From assembly GCA_045596625.1 (NCBI GenBank), contig JAZOCU010000062.1, positions 1 to 21,843 of the forward strand: a DNA stretch of 21,843 bases, written 5' to 3'. Both the position numbers and the translations under genes were made by a program. Shown piece after piece: positions 8,219 through 15,550 of this stretch. The DNA comes from Firm-04 sp045596625 (GTDB lineage: Bacteria; Bacillota; Clostridia; Oscillospirales; Ruminococcaceae). The notes under the pieces were generated by a model. The model did not search any database. It worked only from the letters and a program-made list of their open reading frames with translations, and had not been told where the DNA came from. Each line of letters opens with the position of its first letter. Position 1 is the first letter of the stretch.

Positions 8219-8354
8219 AAATTTTGTACTCCTTTTTGTTTCGAAATCAGCATGACGACAAGAGTCCGAAACGATATCTCGGAATTTTCTTTGCCATATG
8301 CTGCTATTTGTTTTTGCCTTATCAATAATCGACACTGCGACAAACATACATTAT
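8219..8354 (-). promoter_or_regulatory. Long 5' leader of the glycan operon
   Basis: From the start point expected for the promoter at 8361-8389 to the supported ATG at 8218 there are about 135 nt of leader. It has no stop codon in the frame of the aminotransferase. Just before the ribosome site the transcript can pair GTTTCG with CGAAAC (6 bp, loop about 23 nt; on the plus strand roughly 8240-8274). No intrinsic terminator with a U-run is evident inside it, so there is no sign of a classical attenuator. Long leaders on polysaccharide operons are often sites of processive antitermination (RfaH, UpxY, LoaP types), but no such recognition sequence was recognised here. Confidence 0.4.
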
Positions 8355-8360
8355 CGGTTA

Positions 8361-8389
8361 ATTATAGCATAATTCTACAATTAAGTCAA
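8361..8389 (-). promoter_or_regulatory. Sigma-A-type promoter of the glycan operon
   Basis: On the minus strand TTGACT (8384-8389) is followed after exactly 17 nt by TATAAT (8361-8366). That is a 5/6 match for the -35 and a perfect -10. It is the only strong promoter seen ahead of the nine-gene run from 8218 to the window edge, and the tight spacing and overlaps of those genes suggest a single transcript. The expected start point is near 8354. Confidence 0.85.
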
Positions 8390-8504
8390 GCATAAAACCA
8401 CCAAAACACGAAAACTATTATTATTTTCCAGTGAACGAAACTCTATCTGTATGCCTCTCCAAACGAACGCATTTTACAATTCACAATATACTCATAAATG
8501 AAAT

Positions 8505-8535
8505 GGAGCTGCATCACAAATTGTGATACAGCTCC
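8505..8535 (-). terminator. Hairpin terminator of the mannanase gene
   Basis: A 31-nt inverted repeat, GGAGCTGCATCACAA then its near-complement TTGTGATACAGCTCC around one central base, lies 8 nt past the mannanase stop. One pair of the stem is a G-U/A-C mismatch. On the minus strand it is followed by ATTTCATTT, only partly U-rich, so it may be a moderate terminator. It separates the mannanase unit from the glycan operon promoter. Confidence 0.7.
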
Positions 8536-8543
8536 AAATTGCA

Positions 8544-10757
8544 TTAACCAAGTTTTGGGATCAAACCGGCAAGATAACTGAGGATCGCAGTGGCGTCTCC
8601 GGCATTGATTCCGGATGCACCATCACAATCTGCATTTGCCATACCCTCGTTCGTCACATCAATTGTAGTATCTTCAGCAACCAGCCGGTTCAGAAGCACC
8701 ACATCATCGATCTTAACCACGCCATCGCAATTGACATCGCCAAGCTTTCCTGTTTCCGGATCGGGATCAGGAGCGGGGCCCGGAAACACAGAGGGATCAT
8801 CAGTCACACGAAGATAATCAAAATAAGTCCAGCCTTCAACACTCACAAGCTTTATGGTGTTTTTACCGGCTTTCAGCTCTACCTCAATGGGAGCAGATTC
8901 CGTAAACAATAATGCCTGCGGGAAAAATACTTCTCCGACTTCCTCGCCATTGACATGGAGCATCTGTGTCTTGCCGGCAGCCTCATAATGCTGCTGATAT
9001 CCGTAAATCAAATAATAAGTACCTGCTTTGTCTACCTCGATCGTCTGCTCAATGGCATCATTTTCTCCCTTCAGGAACACATAGCCATCACCGGAGCAAT
9101 ACTTATAATCTATGACACTCGTGCCATCATTGCGAGTCAATGTACCATCTTCACATTCATAGGCACCTTCCACATCCCAGTTGCCGCCGTTGCCGCGTTC
9201 ATAACCATACAGATCAGCAGGAAGCTCATCCAATGTTACCACATACTCACTGTTGTAAATTTCGTGCAGATGATCTTTGGGATTGGTGCTGCCATCAGTA
9301 ATGAAATTACCATACCAAGGACAGAAATATGACCACCATGCACCCTCATTGACCATACGCTCAATGGACGGTATCTTGTCGTTTTCAGAAAGGGCAACCA
9401 TCTTGGTGTCATCGGTATATCCGACAAGCTTCAAGAAAACAGAAGTTGCGGGATCGAAATTCCATTGGTAAGGTGAACCCTCATATTTATCATAAGCCAG
9501 CATATCAACATACTCTTCACCGGGATACCACTCGATTGAGTTATCCAGCTCATACAGATTCAGCTCCCAGATACAGTTATGCACACCATATTTTTCGGTC
9601 AGCGTAGTATACAGCAGCTTCCAGAGTTCCTTGAACACCTCAGGGCCACGATCACCCCACCAGAACCACGCAGAACCACCATTATCATATCTGCCATAGT
9701 TTCCCTGTGCTTCATGAAGCGGGCGCAGGATCACAGGGATTCCTTCATCCTGCAGAATCAGAAGCTGTTCTGCCAGCATACGCATTGCTTCTTCAAAATA
9801 GGCACGCTCTTTCGAATCCTCAATCAGAACATTCGCCGTATTGAAAGTACTGTTTGTTTTCTGATAGTTGGCATAGGTGCATTTTTCCCAGTCTACCGCT
9901 TCGCCAAGCGTATAGTTTTCAAAATCGATCGGTACATTGATATGCCAGCAGACCGTTGCAATACCGCCTCGCTGCGCTACCCACTGAATGATACGTCCTG
10001 TGGTGCCATCTTCCCAGCCATAAAGCGGATTGTAGTTCATCATATCAAACCCGCGAATCGCAGGATATTTACCGGTCGTATCATACAGATATTCGAATTC
10101 CAGCTCCATATCGCCATCATTACCGTTACCATAGATCTCCTGTTGACCTGAAATGATCTGATTACCATATTGCTCGGTCATATATTCAAGCAGCGCCTTG
10201 GTCTCGGGTGTTGCCTGCGGATCAACGGGAGTTGGCTCGATCTCTAAATCTGGCATAATAGCATAATCAAAAGTTACAGTATCATACAGCACGAAATAGT
10301 AGCTTCCCGATGCACCGATTTCAATGGTATGGGTACCTGCCGGGATATAGAAATAGCCAAAGCTAAAGTCGATCCACTCCCCTTCATTAGGAATCGGCAA
10401 ATTGGCTACCACTTCTCCGTCAACAGCAACAGTCTGACCGCGAGAGCCTTCAAGGTACATCCAGCAACGAGTGCTGACCTCATACATAGCACCCTCTTCC
10501 AGTGTAACCTCAAACTTTACACCGCCGGAGTTTGGTGCCCAGACAAAACCATCGCCACTGTATCCGGGATATTCCGTGTTATAAACGTTATCCGTAACCG
10601 TACCGCCGCTCAGCAATTCACAATCCTCTGCCTCTGCATGAAAGATCGGATCTGCCGCACTGACGCTCTGCTCGATTGGCAGCAGTCGGTTCACAGTACA
10701 CAGAACCGATAGCGCAAGCAAGCCGGAGCACATTCGTTTTACTTGGATTTGCTTCAT
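8544..10757 (-). CDS. Secreted GH26 beta-mannanase with two CBM35-like domains and a type I dockerin
   Basis: The 737-residue protein is an extracellular mannan-degrading enzyme destined for a cellulosome. A signal peptide covers residues 1 to about 34 (MKQIQVKRM, hydrophobic core, cleavage near SVSA). Residues about 40-170 form a CBM35-like beta-sandwich. The GH26 catalytic domain spans about 183-520, with the acid/base glutamate near 349 in RPLHEAQGNYG, FWWG shortly after it, and the nucleophile glutamate near 458 in MVALSEND. A second CBM35-like domain lies at about 527-654, then a Pro/Asp linker (656-670) and a dockerin with two calcium-binding repeats, GDVNCDGVVKIDDVVLLNRL (673-692) and NADCDGASGINAGDATAILS. 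GGGAGG 8 nt before ATG 10757 fixes the start; longer in-frame starts would overlap that site. It has its own promoter and terminator. Confidence 0.93.
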   Translation of the reverse strand: MKQIQVKRMCSGLLALSVLCTVNRLLPIEQSVSAADPIFHAEAEDCELLSGGTVTDNVYNTEYPGYSGDGFVWAPNSGGVKFEVTLEEGAMYEVSTRCWMYLEGSRGQTVAVDGEVVANLPIPNEGEWIDFSFGYFYIPAGTHTIEIGASGSYYFVLYDTVTFDYAIMPDLEIEPTPVDPQATPETKALLEYMTEQYGNQIISGQQEIYGNGNDGDMELEFEYLYDTTGKYPAIRGFDMMNYNPLYGWEDGTTGRIIQWVAQRGGIATVCWHINVPIDFENYTLGEAVDWEKCTYANYQKTNSTFNTANVLIEDSKERAYFEEAMRMLAEQLLILQDEGIPVILRPLHEAQGNYGRYDNGGSAWFWWGDRGPEVFKELWKLLYTTLTEKYGVHNCIWELNLYELDNSIEWYPGEEYVDMLAYDKYEGSPYQWNFDPATSVFLKLVGYTDDTKMVALSENDKIPSIERMVNEGAWWSYFCPWYGNFITDGSTNPKDHLHEIYNSEYVVTLDELPADLYGYERGNGGNWDVEGAYECEDGTLTRNDGTSVIDYKYCSGDGYVFLKGENDAIEQTIEVDKAGTYYLIYGYQQHYEAAGKTQMLHVNGEEVGEVFFPQALLFTESAPIEVELKAGKNTIKLVSVEGWTYFDYLRVTDDPSVFPGPAPDPDPETGKLGDVNCDGVVKIDDVVLLNRLVAEDTTIDVTNEGMANADCDGASGINAGDATAILSYLAGLIPKLG

Positions 10758-10792
10758 AACAGATGCCTCCCTCAACATCAAATATTATATAT

Positions 10793-10821
10793 ATTATAGC
10801 ATATGCAGAGAATTTTTGCAA
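10793..10821 (-). promoter_or_regulatory. Sigma-A-type promoter of the mannanase gene
   Basis: On the minus strand TTGCAA (10816-10821), a 17-nt spacer ending in TGC, and a perfect TATAAT (10793-10798) form an extended -10 promoter. The start point would be near 10786, giving a leader of about 30 nt that contains the GGGAGG ribosome site. Confidence 0.8.
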
Positions 10822-10963
10822 GCAGATGGCAGGTTTCTGTACAAATTCACAAACGGCACTATATTAATAAAGCTTATGGTTACTAGAATTCACAAGATGT
10901 AATTTACTGCCAAATTCCTGCACACTGTATCAAAAGAAATTGAGTTCGCACCAACCGCAAGAC

Positions 10964-11022
10964 TTAACATATTCTTAACAAAATTCAAAACAGAATTTAA
11001 CACTCTTTTGGTATAGTATAAA
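10964..11022 (+). promoter_or_regulatory. PhoP-box-like repeats and -10 of the Na+/phosphate transporter promoter
   Basis: Perfect TTAACA hexamers begin at 10964, 10975 and 10997, that is at offsets 0, 11 and 33. A degenerate copy, TCAAAA, falls at about 10985, near the missing offset 22. Direct TTAACA-like repeats with about 5-nt gaps are the Bacillus PhoP binding box. About 10 nt after the last repeat come overlapping -10 candidates, TATAGT (11012-11017) and TATAAA (11017-11022). There is no good -35, as expected for an activator-dependent promoter. Its position ahead of a phosphate transporter with a PhoU domain supports control by phosphate limitation. The array is seen directly; regulator identity is inference. 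Confidence 0.75.
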
Positions 11023-11093
11023 CTGACATAAATAGCAAAAAAACGCAAAAGGAGTATTGTGCACTGCACAAACAGGGCGCAAATAACAAAGGT

Positions 11094-12866
11094 ATGGATA
11101 TTTTTTCGATCATTACGCTTATCGGCGGACTGGCTTTTTTCCTTTATGGTATGACGATCATGTCATCCGGTCTGGAGAAAATTGCCGGCGGTAAAATGGA
11201 GCATATGCTTCGCAAGGTTGCCTCCAACAAACTTCTGAGTCTTGTGTTGGGCGCAGGTATTACCATCGCTATTCAGTCCTCCTCAGCCCTGACCGTTATG
11301 CTGGTCGGATTGGTAAACTCCGGCATCCTTTCCTTTGGCCAGACCATCGGTGTTCTGATGGGTTCCAACATCGGAACAACACTCACTGCATGGATTTTGA
11401 GTCTTGCAGGTCTGGAAAGCAACAACCTGTTTTTGAATCTTCTGAAACCTAAGAATTTTGCTCCGGTTTTTGCGCTTGCCGGTGTGATCATGATCATGTC
11501 CAGCAAAACGCAAAAACGGAAAAGCATCGGTAATATCGCTGTAGGTTTTGCTGTACTGATGTATGGTATGACTCTCATGTCCGATGCTATGGCTCCTCTT
11601 GCTGATATGCCTGAGTTTTCCGGCTTGATGACTGCCTTCAAGAATCCGATCCTTGCATTGCTGTTTGGTGCTGTTTTTACCGGTATCATTCAAAGCTCTG
11701 CCGCTTCTGTGGGTATTTTGCAGGCACTCTCTCTGACCGGTGAAGTTACCTATGGCATTGCTATCCCGATCATTATGGGTCAGAACATCGGTACCTGTGT
11801 GACTGCACTGATCTCCAGTATTGGTGTTAACAAAAATGCCAAGAAAGTCTCTGCAATCCATCTTTCCTTCAATATTATCGGTACACTGGTCTGTCTGATC
11901 CCCTTTCTGCTGATCGATGCGATCATCGCACCCGCCTTTATCGATCAGCCAATCAATGCATTTATGATCGCTGTCTGCCATAGTATCTTTAATGTGATAA
12001 CAACCTTTATTTTGCTGCCCTTTACCAAACAGCTTGAAAAACTTGCAAACTTCTTCGTCCGCGATAAGGAGAATGCTTCGCAGACGGATACCAATGAAAC
12101 GGTTCTGCTGGATGAGCGTCTGCTGACAATGCCTGCATTTGCAGTTGCAAAAGCCATTTCTGTCTCCAATGAAATGGCAATGGCAGCACAGAAAGCAGTT
12201 TGCGATGCTACCGGGCTGTTTTCCGATTGGAACCAAAAAACTGCTGCTGACATCGATAAAATGGAGGACGATATCGATCATTATGAAGATATTCTCGGTA
12301 CCTATCTCGTAAAACTGTCTCATACCGAACTTTCAGACTCCGACCATCGACAGGTCGCACGTATGCTGCATACGATCAACGATCTGGAGCGACTGGGTGA
12401 CCACGCCAAAAACCTTATTGGTGTTGCAGAGGAAATCCACAACAAAGGGATCACGTTCTCTCCACAGGCTGTCGCCGAGCTGAAAATCCTTACGGAAGCG
12501 ATCCATGAGATCCTCTCATTGACAGTCAGATCTTTTGTCACGAAGGATCTGACACTTGCTGCAACAGTTGAACCGTTGGAGCAGGTCATTGATAATCTGA
12601 TTGCAGAAATTAAAAGCCGCCATATTCTGCGTTTACAGCATGGCAATTGTACCATCGAGCTTGGCTTTATCTTGACCGATCTCCTTACCAACTATGAACG
12701 TATTTCCGATCACTGCTCCAATATTGCTGTCGCAATCATTGAAGCGGAACATGATACTTATGAAGCACATACATATCTGCACAATATCAAATCAGAGGAA
12801 AGCGGCGATTATCAAGATCAGTTTGAATCGTATCGCAAACAATTTGCTTTGGAGTCGAAATCGTAA
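11094..12866 (+). CDS. Na+/phosphate cotransporter with fused C-terminal PhoU domain (NptA/NaPi-II family)
   Basis: This 590-residue protein imports inorganic phosphate with sodium. The membrane half (1 to about 320) contains the two inverted NaPi repeats: QSSSA at 61-65 with GSNIGTT at 90-96, and QSSAA at 200-204 with GQNIGTC at 229-235. The cytoplasmic half (about 345-560) is a PhoU-like helical domain, with NDLERLGDHAKN (429-440) and NYERISDHCSNI (533-544), the repeated metal-binding signatures of PhoU. The N-terminus MDIFSIITLIGGLAFFLYG is typical, which supports the ATG at 11094. However, the only nearby ribosome site, AAAGG, is 1 nt from that ATG, and a stronger AAAAGGAG lies 39 nt upstream. 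A PhoP-box-like array precedes it, and a DUF4003-like gene follows after 20 nt. Confidence 0.94.
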   Translation: MDIFSIITLIGGLAFFLYGMTIMSSGLEKIAGGKMEHMLRKVASNKLLSLVLGAGITIAIQSSSALTVMLVGLVNSGILSFGQTIGVLMGSNIGTTLTAWILSLAGLESNNLFLNLLKPKNFAPVFALAGVIMIMSSKTQKRKSIGNIAVGFAVLMYGMTLMSDAMAPLADMPEFSGLMTAFKNPILALLFGAVFTGIIQSSAASVGILQALSLTGEVTYGIAIPIIMGQNIGTCVTALISSIGVNKNAKKVSAIHLSFNIIGTLVCLIPFLLIDAIIAPAFIDQPINAFMIAVCHSIFNVITTFILLPFTKQLEKLANFFVRDKENASQTDTNETVLLDERLLTMPAFAVAKAISVSNEMAMAAQKAVCDATGLFSDWNQKTAADIDKMEDDIDHYEDILGTYLVKLSHTELSDSDHRQVARMLHTINDLERLGDHAKNLIGVAEEIHNKGITFSPQAVAELKILTEAIHEILSLTVRSFVTKDLTLAATVEPLEQVIDNLIAEIKSRHILRLQHGNCTIELGFILTDLLTNYERISDHCSNIAVAIIEAEHDTYEAHTYLHNIKSEESGDYQDQFESYRKQFALESKS

Positions 12867-12886
12867 CCGATTAGGAGAACAAACGT

Positions 12887-13855
12887 ATGGAACTGCAACT
12901 GGATTCCTTTTTGAATAGATTACCGCTTTTCATTCAACAAGACGAAGCTTTGCGCAAGATCTTTTTCCGCGGACAGGATATTGCTTTGCATATGAGCACC
13001 TGCCTGCTCTTTGCAGATACAGACAGCACCGATCTGCCTTTGAAAACTGCTGCCGATCTGCTGCGCCGCACACCTCTTTGCTTCGATGATGCTGCAGCAG
13101 AGCTTTTGCCTGTACTCTCTGCCGTTCTTGCTTCTTCAGCCGATATGGATCTGATGCTGTATCGCATGCAGACTGCATATAATGCCTTATGCAAGGTTTT
13201 TATTCCTTCTGCAAGATTACTTCTTCCTGCCTGCGCTTTGGCAGAAAGTTCCTGTGCCACAGAACAATTCATCGACTACGCCAAACGTATTTTCGATATT
13301 TTCGAAGAGATCCACAATGCACATCCCATTCTTACGGGATATGAAGATTTGGGAGTCTTTACACTATTTGCGCTGTACGAAACATCCGAAACGGATCTCA
13401 TCCACCGCGCAGAAGCATTTGCCGATCGTTTGGATGATGACTATTTCTTCCGTAATGCAATTCAGGCTTTGGGTCATGCTCTGGCATTCTCTGAAGATGT
13501 AGACGGAATATGCACCAAAGTACAATTACTCAGCGATGCCGCTAAATCTGCAAAAATCAATCTGCGTAAAGGCAATTTGCCGGTCATTCTGGCACCGGCT
13601 GTTATGATGGATCTGAATCAGGATGCTTTTGTACAGGCATTATCCGCTGCAGATGAAATCCTGAGCAAAGCAGATGCCTTCTCACCGTTGATTCTTCCTG
13701 CCAAGGAGCGGCTTCTGTTCTCTGCAATGGCAATATTTGCCCATCTGCTTCATACTGCACAAACAACGATGCAAATGCAGTATGCATTCCGTGCAGCGCT
13801 GTTCTCTATTACAGGCTTCTATGCTGCGGACAGCACAGGTCATGTTCCGATCTAA
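12887..13855 (+). CDS. DUF4003-like protein of unknown function
   Basis: The 322-residue protein looks entirely alpha-helical and cytoplasmic, with no signal peptide or membrane segment. From memory of the family, the stretch HPILTGYEDLGVFTLFALYE (about 145-164), the following YFFRNAIQALGHALAFSED and the run AAKSAKINLRKGNLPVILAP match the layout of DUF4003 proteins, whose length of about 320 residues also agrees. The function of that family is not known to me. The start is supported by AGGAG 9 nt before the ATG. It follows the phosphate transporter by 20 nt with no terminator between them and is closed by the terminator at 13917-13948. It is therefore very likely co-transcribed with the transporter and may belong to the phosphate response; that link is inference. 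Confidence 0.75.
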   Translation: MELQLDSFLNRLPLFIQQDEALRKIFFRGQDIALHMSTCLLFADTDSTDLPLKTAADLLRRTPLCFDDAAAELLPVLSAVLASSADMDLMLYRMQTAYNALCKVFIPSARLLLPACALAESSCATEQFIDYAKRIFDIFEEIHNAHPILTGYEDLGVFTLFALYETSETDLIHRAEAFADRLDDDYFFRNAIQALGHALAFSEDVDGICTKVQLLSDAAKSAKINLRKGNLPVILAPAVMMDLNQDAFVQALSAADEILSKADAFSPLILPAKERLLFSAMAIFAHLLHTAQTTMQMQYAFRAALFSITGFYAADSTGHVPI

Positions 13856-13916
13856 ACACTACGCTCCATGTATTTTTCACAACCGATTCCTCATTGAGTG
13901 TATCATTCTAACACAT

Positions 13917-13948
13917 AAAAAACGCATACGATTCCGTATGCGTTTTTT
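13917..13948. terminator. Bidirectional intrinsic terminator
   Basis: A perfect 14-bp stem (13917-13930 with 13935-13948) closes on an ATTC loop. The core is CGCATACG / CGTATGCG, flanked by six A on the left and six T on the right, so it works on both strands. It ends the phosphate unit coming from the left and the mazG-hup-rqcP unit coming from the right. Confidence 0.93.
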
Positions 13949-13959
13949 CTTATGGATTC

Positions 13960-14202
13960 TTATAATTCAACGGTATACATTGCAGCTGCATCCTCTTTAC
14001 GGGTGAATTCATTGATTGCAGCAACACGAACACGCATGGTTTTTTGTCCCAATGCGATTTCAATGAGATCTCCGAGCTTGACTTCATAGGATGCACGTGC
14101 AGGCTTGCCGTTTACCGATACTCTTCCGGCATCACAAGCCTCATTTGCCACAGTACGCCGCTTCATTAATCGGGAAACTTTCAAATATTTATCAAGACGC
14201 AT
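13960..14202 (-). CDS. rqcP: S4-domain RNA-binding protein RqcP (YabO / Hsp15 homologue)
   Basis: The 80-residue protein starts MRLDKYLKVSRLMKRRTVAN, the S4 RNA-binding fold, and continues with AGRVSVNGKPARASYEVKLG, the second half of the S4 motif. The family binds 50S subunits carrying stalled peptidyl-tRNA and works with RqcH to add alanine tails in ribosome-associated quality control. Length agrees with B. subtilis YabO. The ATG overlaps the TAA of the HU gene by one base (TAATG), so translation is probably coupled. The order mazG, hup, rqcP is common in Clostridia. In B. subtilis yabP, yabQ and divIC follow; here a terminator and a convergent gene come instead. Confidence 0.93.
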   Translation of the reverse strand: MRLDKYLKVSRLMKRRTVANEACDAGRVSVNGKPARASYEVKLGDLIEIALGQKTMRVRVAAINEFTRKEDAAAMYTVEL

Positions 14203-14477
14203 TACTGATTGACCGCTTCTTTCAGACTTTTGGATGCGCGGAATGCCGGTGCCTTCTTGGCAGGTGTTGTCATAGGCTTGCCGGTACGAGGATTCTTCGT
14301 CTCTTTTGCCTTACGCTCATGAATCTCAAAGGTTCCAAAGCCGGTAAGATGCACCTTTTCACCGGCAATTAAAGCATCAACCAATACAGAGGTAACCAAC
14401 TGTAATGCCTCATCAGCTTCTTTTCTGGTGCAGTTTCCCTTTTGTGCCAGCGCAGAAATCAATTCGATCTTTGTCAT
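14202..14477 (-). CDS. hup: Nucleoid-associated DNA-binding protein HU
   Basis: The 91-residue protein binds and bends DNA without strong sequence preference. It has the complete HU pattern: helical N-terminus MTKIELISALAQKGNCTRKE, GFGTFE at 46-51, and the DNA-binding arm with KNPRTGKP at 61-68 (proline at 63 in the intercalating turn), ending in FRASKSLKEAVNQ. The ATG at 14477 has GGAGG 8 nt upstream and gives the usual HU length; an in-frame GTG at 14492 would add five residues and remove that spacing. It sits between mazG (82-bp gap) and rqcP (1-bp overlap). Confidence 0.97.
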   Translation of the reverse strand: MTKIELISALAQKGNCTRKEADEALQLVTSVLVDALIAGEKVHLTGFGTFEIHERKAKETKNPRTGKPMTTPAKKAPAFRASKSLKEAVNQ

Positions 14478-14559
14478 ATTTACATCCTCCACATATTATT
14501 GAACTCATTTCATTCGCTATCTCGACCCGTGATACACGGAATACAAGCCATCTGTTCTC

Positions 14560-15393
14560 TTAGTTATTCTCGGATTTTGCTTTCGCCCAATAAGTATCCA
14601 AAACTTCCAGCGTACAATCGGGCATATGCTTGCCATCTGCAGTCACCAACGCTTCGGTCGCTGCAAATCGGCGCAGGAATTTTTGCGTCGCTGCTCGCAA
14701 AGCTGTTTCTGCATCAATACCCAGATGTCGTGCAGTATTCACGCAGGAAAACAAGAGATCGCCAAGCTCATCCTCAATTCTTGCAGCATCTCCTGATGAC
14801 ATTGCTTCTGACAGCTCCTCCGTTTCTGCACGAACACAGGAAAATGCATCGTCAGCACATTGCCAATCCATACCTGCACGAGATGCCCGCTTTCCGATTT
14901 TCTGCGCATACATCAGCGCAGGCAGCGCTTTGCATACACCCTCCAGCGTTTCGGTATACGTTGTCTGCTGCTTGGTTTCACGCTTGATCGCATCCCAGTT
15001 GCGGAGCACCTCACCGCTATCAGTTACAGTAACTTCACCAAATACATGAGGATGCCGCACGATCAACTTACGACAAAGCTCATCACAAATATCTTCAAAG
15101 GAAAATCGCTGCTGCTCTGTTTCTATCTGACAATGGAACACAACCTGCAGCAGAACATCACCCAGTTCTTCCCGCAGCATCGCCGGATCATCGCAATCAA
15201 TGGCTTCGATCGCCTCATAGCATTCCTCAAGAAAATCGGAACGGATCGAAACATGGGTCTGCTCACGATCCCATGGACAGCCTTGTTCACTACGTAAAAT
15301 ATTCATCACTGCCAGCAGTTCATTCATGCCATAATGCGGCATGTCACGCAAAATTGCAATTTCTTCCTGCAATGTAATATTTTTGTCATTCAT
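14560..15393 (-). CDS. mazG: Nucleoside triphosphate pyrophosphohydrolase MazG
   Basis: The 277-residue protein hydrolyses (d)NTPs to the monophosphates and pyrophosphate, a house-cleaning activity that can also affect (p)ppGpp. It has the tandem arrangement of E. coli MazG. The N-terminal domain has GCPWDREQTH (38-47), EECYEA (56-61) and REELGDV (74-80); the C-terminal domain has ETEELSEA (190-197) and EDELGDL (207-213). The acidic E-x-x-E and E-x-x-D pairs that hold Mg2+ are present in both. It lacks the N-terminal methylase-like domain of B. subtilis YabN. The ATG at 15393 has only a distant GGAG (about 14 nt), so the start is likely but not fixed. HU and rqcP follow in the same direction. 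Confidence 0.95.
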   Translation of the reverse strand: MNDKNITLQEEIAILRDMPHYGMNELLAVMNILRSEQGCPWDREQTHVSIRSDFLEECYEAIEAIDCDDPAMLREELGDVLLQVVFHCQIETEQQRFSFEDICDELCRKLIVRHPHVFGEVTVTDSGEVLRNWDAIKRETKQQTTYTETLEGVCKALPALMYAQKIGKRASRAGMDWQCADDAFSCVRAETEELSEAMSSGDAARIEDELGDLLFSCVNTARHLGIDAETALRAATQKFLRRFAATEALVTADGKHMPDCTLEVLDTYWAKAKSENN

Positions 15394-15476
15394 ACTGTTT
15401 CTATCTTACTCCAAATCATCAGAAAATGCAAGCGCTTTTGTAAAAAAAATGCATAATTCTTGCATTCCGTCAAAAT

Positions 15477-15498
15477 AGCAGCAAAATATTATGCTGCT
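15477..15498 (-). terminator. Probable terminator of trpS
   Basis: On the minus strand AGCAGCA, an 8-nt loop and TGCTGCT form a short 7-bp stem followed by ATTTTGAC. It lies about 50 nt past the trpS stop. The stem is short and the U-run weak, so termination may be partial and mazG may receive some read-through. Confidence 0.5.
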
Positions 15499-15550
15499 CT
15501 TGTGGTAATATACAAGCACTCAGCTTCATGCCAGTAGAGACAACAGCGAC

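Larger units (their letters stand above)
10758..11093. other. 336-bp divergent intergenic region between mannanase and phosphate transporter genes
   Basis: The region holds the mannanase promoter (10793-10821, minus), a PhoP-box-like array with a -10 element (10964-11022, plus), and the 5' leader of the transporter gene with an orphan ribosome site at 11047-11054 and a small hairpin at 11057-11071. Two copies of the 9-mer AATTCACAA lie at 10844-10852 and 10887-10895. No convincing coding sequence was found in it. Confidence 0.7.

Noticed and set aside
8219..8347. 43-residue N-terminal extension of the first aminotransferase from an ATG at 8347
   Set aside because: No ribosome site before 8347, which falls about 7 nt after the predicted start point. 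The extension does not resemble DegT N-termini, while ATG 8218 has AAAAAGGAG and a typical family start.
11283..12323. 346-codon minus-strand frame opposite the phosphate transporter
   Set aside because: The translation is rich in His, Asp, Gln and Cys with no domain pattern, fully antisense to a transporter with clear NaPi and PhoU motifs. It is a shadow frame despite its length.
15428..15441. Possible catabolite-responsive (cre) site upstream of mazG
   Set aside because: The minus strand reads CAAAAGCGCTTGCA: one half fits the cre consensus, but the leading TG is replaced by CA. A housekeeping gene is an unlikely CcpA target and no clear promoter is nearby.
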